Positions 55,371-64,000 of a stretch of DNA of 64,000 nucleotides are shown one piece after another; positions within the stretch are counted from its first letter, which is position 1; each line of letters opens with the position of its first letter. A program made the translations under genes and the position numbers. Origin of the DNA: Grammothele lineata (taxonomy: Eukaryota > Basidiomycota > Agaricomycetes > Polyporales > Polyporaceae); contig NDFF03000109.1 of NCBI GenBank assembly GCA_002150815.3, forward strand, positions 186,001 to 250,000. Direction: 5' to 3'. The notes under the pieces are model-generated. The model was not told the origin of the DNA, made no database searches, and worked only from the letters and a program-made list of their open reading frames with translations.

Positions 55371-57484
55371 CTACTCTACGGGCGAGATCACCGCAACGAG
55401 CACCGAAATGTCTGCAACGCACGACCATATGAGCCCAAACGTCACCCGCGGAGGACAAGCAAAAGACGCACCATCTGGTTTCCCGCCCTCAAACAGCTTC
55501 CCCTGCTCCCTCGCTCTCCGCGCAAACGGCACGTCGACGTCGACCTGCACGCCCGAAGCGCTTGCGCTTTTCTTCTCTCCTCCTGATTGCTGCAGCTGCT
55601 GCGCTCTCCTCGAGCCGCGCGTCTCCGATACGCGCTTCGCCCGTGAACACAACGCCTCGCTGAGCATGCCCGCGAGCGTGCTCCGGCGGAACGTCGCGCT
55701 CGGCGGCGGCGGGACCGAAGGCAGCTCCTTGCTGTCACTGCTCTTCTCCGAGGCCGCCGAGGGACCCATGAACGATCGGCGGAAACGCACGACTTCGTCG
55801 AGGATGTCCGTGTCCCAGAGGTTGTCCGAAAGCCCGTCCGACGCGAGGATCAGGATGTCGTCCTCCTGCACGGGCACGGTGAATACACGGGCGTCGTGCG
55901 GCCTCGTCGACGACGCGGGCCCGAGCTGCACCGGGGTGTTGAACTGGGTGATCCGCAGCGGAAGAATGGTCAGCGTACGGACCGGAGAAGCCAGGACGCG
56001 ATTCAGCGAAGACTCACGTTCCACCACATCTCTTCTGTCCGCCATACGATCTCCTCACCGCGGATCAGCATGCCCATGCAATCGCCCAGATGGGCGATGC
56101 GGATCACGGCGCCATCGGTGCTCACTTCGGGTTGGCCCGCTGTGCTCGATACGGGCTGAGGGTTGAACAAAGACGCCTCACCGAGAGCCTTTGGAGGGCG
56201 GGATGACGGGTGCTCGAGGATGGCGACTAGCGCCGTTGAAGAACCTTCGAAGAGAGGGACGGCGCCGGAAGCGCCCGAGGCAGGCGATGGTGCCGATAAT
56301 GACGTAGGGGACGATAGCGATGCGGAGGCGACGGCGGAGCTGCGCTCAGGGAAACTGTCGGAAGGCGACGGGGACCGTGAGCTGCCGGACGAGCTCGCCT
56401 CCTCCGGATGGCGGACATGCGACTTGAGCGCCTTCTCGTACGCCTTTTCCAGGATCATGAGTACGTCGAGGCCGTCCTCGAGGTCCTCTAACGAGTCCTC
56501 TAGTTCAGCATAGATGTCGTCTTCCTCAGAATAGAGGTCTGGGTCAACAAGGCTGGTGGATGAAACACATATTAGGACCGCTCGCCATCGTCCCACAAGC
56601 AAAATCGCGCAACGTACCTCTGTTCCTGTTCGGCCGCTGCATCGACTTCTTCCGAGCAATAATGCATCAACCTTCGCGCAAACAGCGCACTAGGCGTGGG
56701 CTCCGTCGAGTTGGCTGCAGCAAAGCGAAGGCAACGACCATCAGCTTGCGCCCCGACGGGTCTGACGGGCGCGCAAATTTAGCTCACCTGCTTTCCGATG
56801 CCTGGACCACCCTCCAACGCCGTCTGCGACGCCCATGGCGTTGTCGCGCACAAAATATGCATCCTCACCAACCTGCACGGCCCTGCTGAGTTCCTCCGGG
56901 CTGGGCTCCATCCGACCGTCAAATCGGCCATGGCCGTCGCGGCCGGCGATGTAGTGTCCCCTGGAGCGCTTGGGGATACCATATGCGCCGACGTCAAGAT
57001 GGTAACGAGCCCGTTGCCGTTTCTTGCGGGTGTCGGGAGCGGCGGTATCGGCGGATTTGGCGGAGGCGACGAAGAGGGGAGAGAGGACCTGGTACGGTAG
57101 GAAGGGGTTGTATGGCGATAGCGGAAGGTGGGTGGACGACTCGGACTGGCCGAGGGTGAGGGCGAGGGGGTAGGGGAGGGGGCCGGACTGGTGGTGGGAG
57201 GAGGGGTTGGTGGTGTGGCCCTCGACCTCTGCGCGGACCTCTGCGGCGAGGCGGGTGCCGCCGACAATGACGTTGGAGTTTCCGCGAGTCGAGGGAGGCG
57301 GGGGTGGGCCCTGGGCGACGTCGAAGAAGGAGAGGTGGGAGGCGGTGTAGAGGGAACGAGGAGAGGATGCGGAGTTGGAGCGGACGCGGGGCAGGGGGAG
57401 CTGGGAGGACGACGCGGTCGCGGGGGACGCGAGGGGCGCTGGCCTGGGGAGGACGGTGTAGAGGCGTTTGTGGATGGGCTTCAT
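55371..57484 (-). CDS. Mitochondrial PP2C-type protein phosphatase (Ptc7/Azr1-like)
   Basis: Five exons (57484-56788, 56714-56618, 56552-56018, 55943-55472, 55411-55371) give 613 residues. PP2C metal and catalytic motifs are GEDAYFVRDNAMGVADGVGGWSRH (about residues 210-235), IRIAHLGDCMGMLIRG (about 420), DDILILASDGLSDNLWDTDILD (about 480) and the final DISVLVAVI strand. The N-terminus MKPIHKRLYTVLPRPAPLASPATASSS is basic and hydroxylated, fitting mitochondrial import, as for yeast Ptc7, which acts on coenzyme Q biosynthesis. Between metal motifs there is a long acidic then Ser/Pro-rich insertion (residues about 270-400), and a second insertion near 500-570. The start ATG at 57484 was chosen; the open frame continues further upstream without an ATG in good position. 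Confidence 0.9.
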
Positions 57485-58031
57485 GGTGCCGTCGGTGTCG
57501 CCGGGGGCGAGGAGGACGGCGGGCGGGGGGCGGGGCGGGGGAGAGAGGAGGGCGAGGAGGCGGAGTCGCGGGGAGAGCGATCGGTAAAAAGCCAAGCGAG
57601 AGGAAGCGGGCGCGGAGACGGCCCAGGTCCAAAAAGACGACCGCAATCCGAGCGTCCCGGTTCGCCCTGCGCGGTGGAGTCCTCCCGACTCTAGCCGACG
57701 TCACGTGCACCCATCCGGAACTCTGGCACCGGCGCCTCTCGCGGCGCCGCCATGTGAATTCCGCTCAACCTCCGAGTTCCCGACGCCCGATTCACGCAGA
57801 TTCACGCCCGTGCCTCTCTCAACTGTCACTCCGTGCCGCTCGAGTACTTGCGCACCAACGCTGCACAGTCTGTCGCGCTCAACGTCGGTTTGTTGAGGGC
57901 AAGGGATACGGAAGCACACCCGCCTCTCGGCGTTTTCGAAGCACTCGACGCAGATCTCTCCCCATCCGTCCACTTTCCTCCGTGCCCGTCTTCCGGCGCG
58001 GTACATTCTACACCGTAACGGTATCGACCTC
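57485..58031. other. Intergenic, phosphatase promoter and pex1 3' flank
   Basis: About 550 bp. The left half is extremely G-rich on the plus strand (GGGCGGGGG-type runs, 57500-57560), part of the GC-rich 5' leader of the phosphatase gene. No separate gene is supported. Confidence 0.5.
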
Positions 58032-62822
<4,791 letters not shown>

Positions 62823-63422
62823 GTCTAGGAGGCTCTTCTGCCAGGCAGGTAGCGGAACAAGCAGCGGAAGGGCAGAGCGTTGCTGCTGAAGGAGCTTTTG
62901 GGGCCGACCCCGGACTGAGGCCAGTCAGAGGAGACGCGACGCGACGCGGGGCATGTCCGGCGGTCCGGATGAGCCGGACCCTTTGAGCGCGTGAAATCGC
63001 TCGTGTTGTCTGTCTCTCGTGCATTTCTCTCCGAGTCTCATCTGTAGACGCCTTCTCTTCGAAACTCGCCACACACCGACACAGAACTGGGCGGTAATGG
63101 TAATCGAAGTCGTTGAGCTCAGTACGATTAGATGATAGTAGAAGGAACATCGATCGTGTACCAGTGCGACAGCGACAACAAGCAAGAAGACAGCGAGAAA
63201 ACGAGGGTGATGTACGACGACGTGCTATCGTAGATATTAATGAGTAAATAGAGTATCAAACGAAGGGGTGGATGGAGAGTGATTCCGCGTATCAGTCAGC
63301 CATAGACGCATTCCAGACAAAACAACAGCATATCAGTAACAGCAGTATCAGCAATGCAAAGCACGACATCGAAGCGAGCGAGAGAAAACAGAGTAAACAG
63401 AAAGGCGGCGTAATCAACTTGC
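62823..63422. other. Intergenic, pex1 promoter and 3' flank of the next gene
   Basis: 600 bp without a supported gene. Short CAG/AAC-rich stretches occur at 63300-63400. No TATA box was seen near the pex1 start. Confidence 0.45.
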
Positions 63423-64000
63423 TTAGAGATAACGAGCTAGATCATAGGGCGTAGGGGTGGGTGGTTCGTTGAGCCGAAAGGTTGAGGCGATGGACGGGTG
63501 AACTTGAAGCGTTGTAACATCCTGTCGGACCAAGCGAGCACCTCGTGTCTCGTCCCGCTTAACGAAGTAGCACTCCCGAAGGTTGGTCGTATCTTCTTCG
63601 GCAATCAAAACGAACTTCAGTTCTGGGCATGCTACCAGGTGCTGGATGGAGGGCTGGAGAAAGCCAACCACCAAAGTCGACTTAATCTGGAATGACATCA
63701 TGCGTTAGGGACCATTCAAAGCTACATGTCTGAAGGCGCACCTCCTTCGGAACTTGCACGCAGAGCCACTCCAATCGCGGAAATGCGTCATGCAGGTACT
63801 GGAGCTTGATCGGGAAGTCGAGAATAGTCTTTATAATCCGGTTACGCCTCGCCGTCTTCATCAAGCACATTCCCATGGTGAAGCCACGAACGAAATTACA
63901 CGTCAGAGGTCCTGGGCGTAGCCCAGCAGGACACTGACTGCCATGAATATGTCGGCAGTGCTGCAGCGTCGCAGAGGTGAGGGTATCGCAATGCGCGAGG
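63423..64000 (-). CDS. Unidentified protein, C-terminal part (runs off right edge)
   Basis: Two joined segments are supported: an exon from the window edge (or from a start near 63876) down to 63742, then a 55-nt GT-AG intron, then 63686-63423. The joined protein reads through FTMGMCLMKTARRNRIIKTILDFPIKLQYLHDAFPRLEWLCVQVPKE into IKSTLVVGFLQPSIQHLVACPELKFVLIAEED, and ends near PTPYDLARYL. The frame is open to the edge, with CDTLTSATLQHCRHIHGSQCPAG just upstream. I do not recognise the family. It has a short acidic stretch (AEEDTTN) and no obvious signal peptide. The true start is outside the window or at 63876. Confidence 0.55.

Noticed and set aside
57485..57646. Upstream extension of the phosphatase frame
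   Set aside because: It begins only with a TTG codon and encodes low-complexity Pro/Leu sequence. The ATG at 57484 gives a plausible mitochondrial presequence.

Overview
The window is nuclear DNA of a filamentous basidiomycete. The evidence is dense genes with many short GT-AG introns (mostly 45-70 nt), GC-rich coding DNA, single-copy eukaryotic housekeeping genes, secreted proteins of the glycan-binding Y3-like type, F-box repertoires and a Rua1-like zinc-finger protein. An agaricomycete, perhaps Polyporales, is my inference; no rRNA or marker gene settles it. All gene models are hand-spliced: each intron was chosen so that reading phase is kept across the junction and the protein matches its family.

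Layout. 1-3.3 kb: gag ORF of an LTR retrotransposon (minus, runs off the left edge) with a hairpin-rich leader/LTR. 3.3-6.1 kb: splicing factor clf1 (minus), divergent from ornithine carbamoyltransferase (6.4-7.75 kb). 8.3-11.3 kb: glycogen synthase. 11.7-15.0 kb: Mak21/Noc1 ribosome-assembly factor. 15.2-16.1 kb: mago nashi. 16.3-20.4 kb: two paralogous secreted Y3-like genes (minus) separated by about 2 kb of empty DNA. 22.9-24.3 kb: divergent casein kinase 1. 25.4-27.8 kb: GH20 beta-N-acetylhexosaminidase (minus). 28.3-29.2 kb: mitochondrial ribosomal protein S10. 29.4-31.6 kb: GMC oxidoreductase. 32.2-32.9 kb: peroxiredoxin. 33.3-34.6 kb: Eaf3/MRG. 35.0-35.4 kb: Sus1/ENY2. 35.8-37.5 kb: F-box protein. 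37.9-39.5 kb: CDK8. 39.9-41.5 kb: exomer subunit Chs5. 41.9-44.1 kb: Rua1-like zinc finger. 44.4-45.3 kb: p24 cargo receptor. 45.9-49.7 kb: fused lysine-ketoglutarate reductase/saccharopine dehydrogenase. 50.1-54.0 kb: two F-box paralogues tail to tail. 55.4-57.5 kb: Ptc7-type PP2C phosphatase. 58.0-62.8 kb: peroxin Pex1. 63.4-64 kb: unidentified partial gene.

Functional links are loose, as usual for a fungal chromosome arm. Clf1 and Mago act in mRNA splicing/EJC; Eaf3, Sus1 and CDK8 in chromatin and transcription; Chs5 and p24 in secretory traffic; OTC and LKR/SDH in amino-acid metabolism; GH20, GMC and the Y3-like proteins form a secreted/redox group. I found no biosynthetic cluster, CRISPR, or clearly new multi-gene system. 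The most distinctive signals are very small exons (6, 12, 14, 17 and 21 nt), a GC-AG intron in sus1, the Y3-like pair with identical exon lengths, a one-cysteine peroxiredoxin, the LKR-SDH fusion, a run of perfect hairpins in the retroelement leader, and a diverged inverted repeat near 54.2-54.6 kb.
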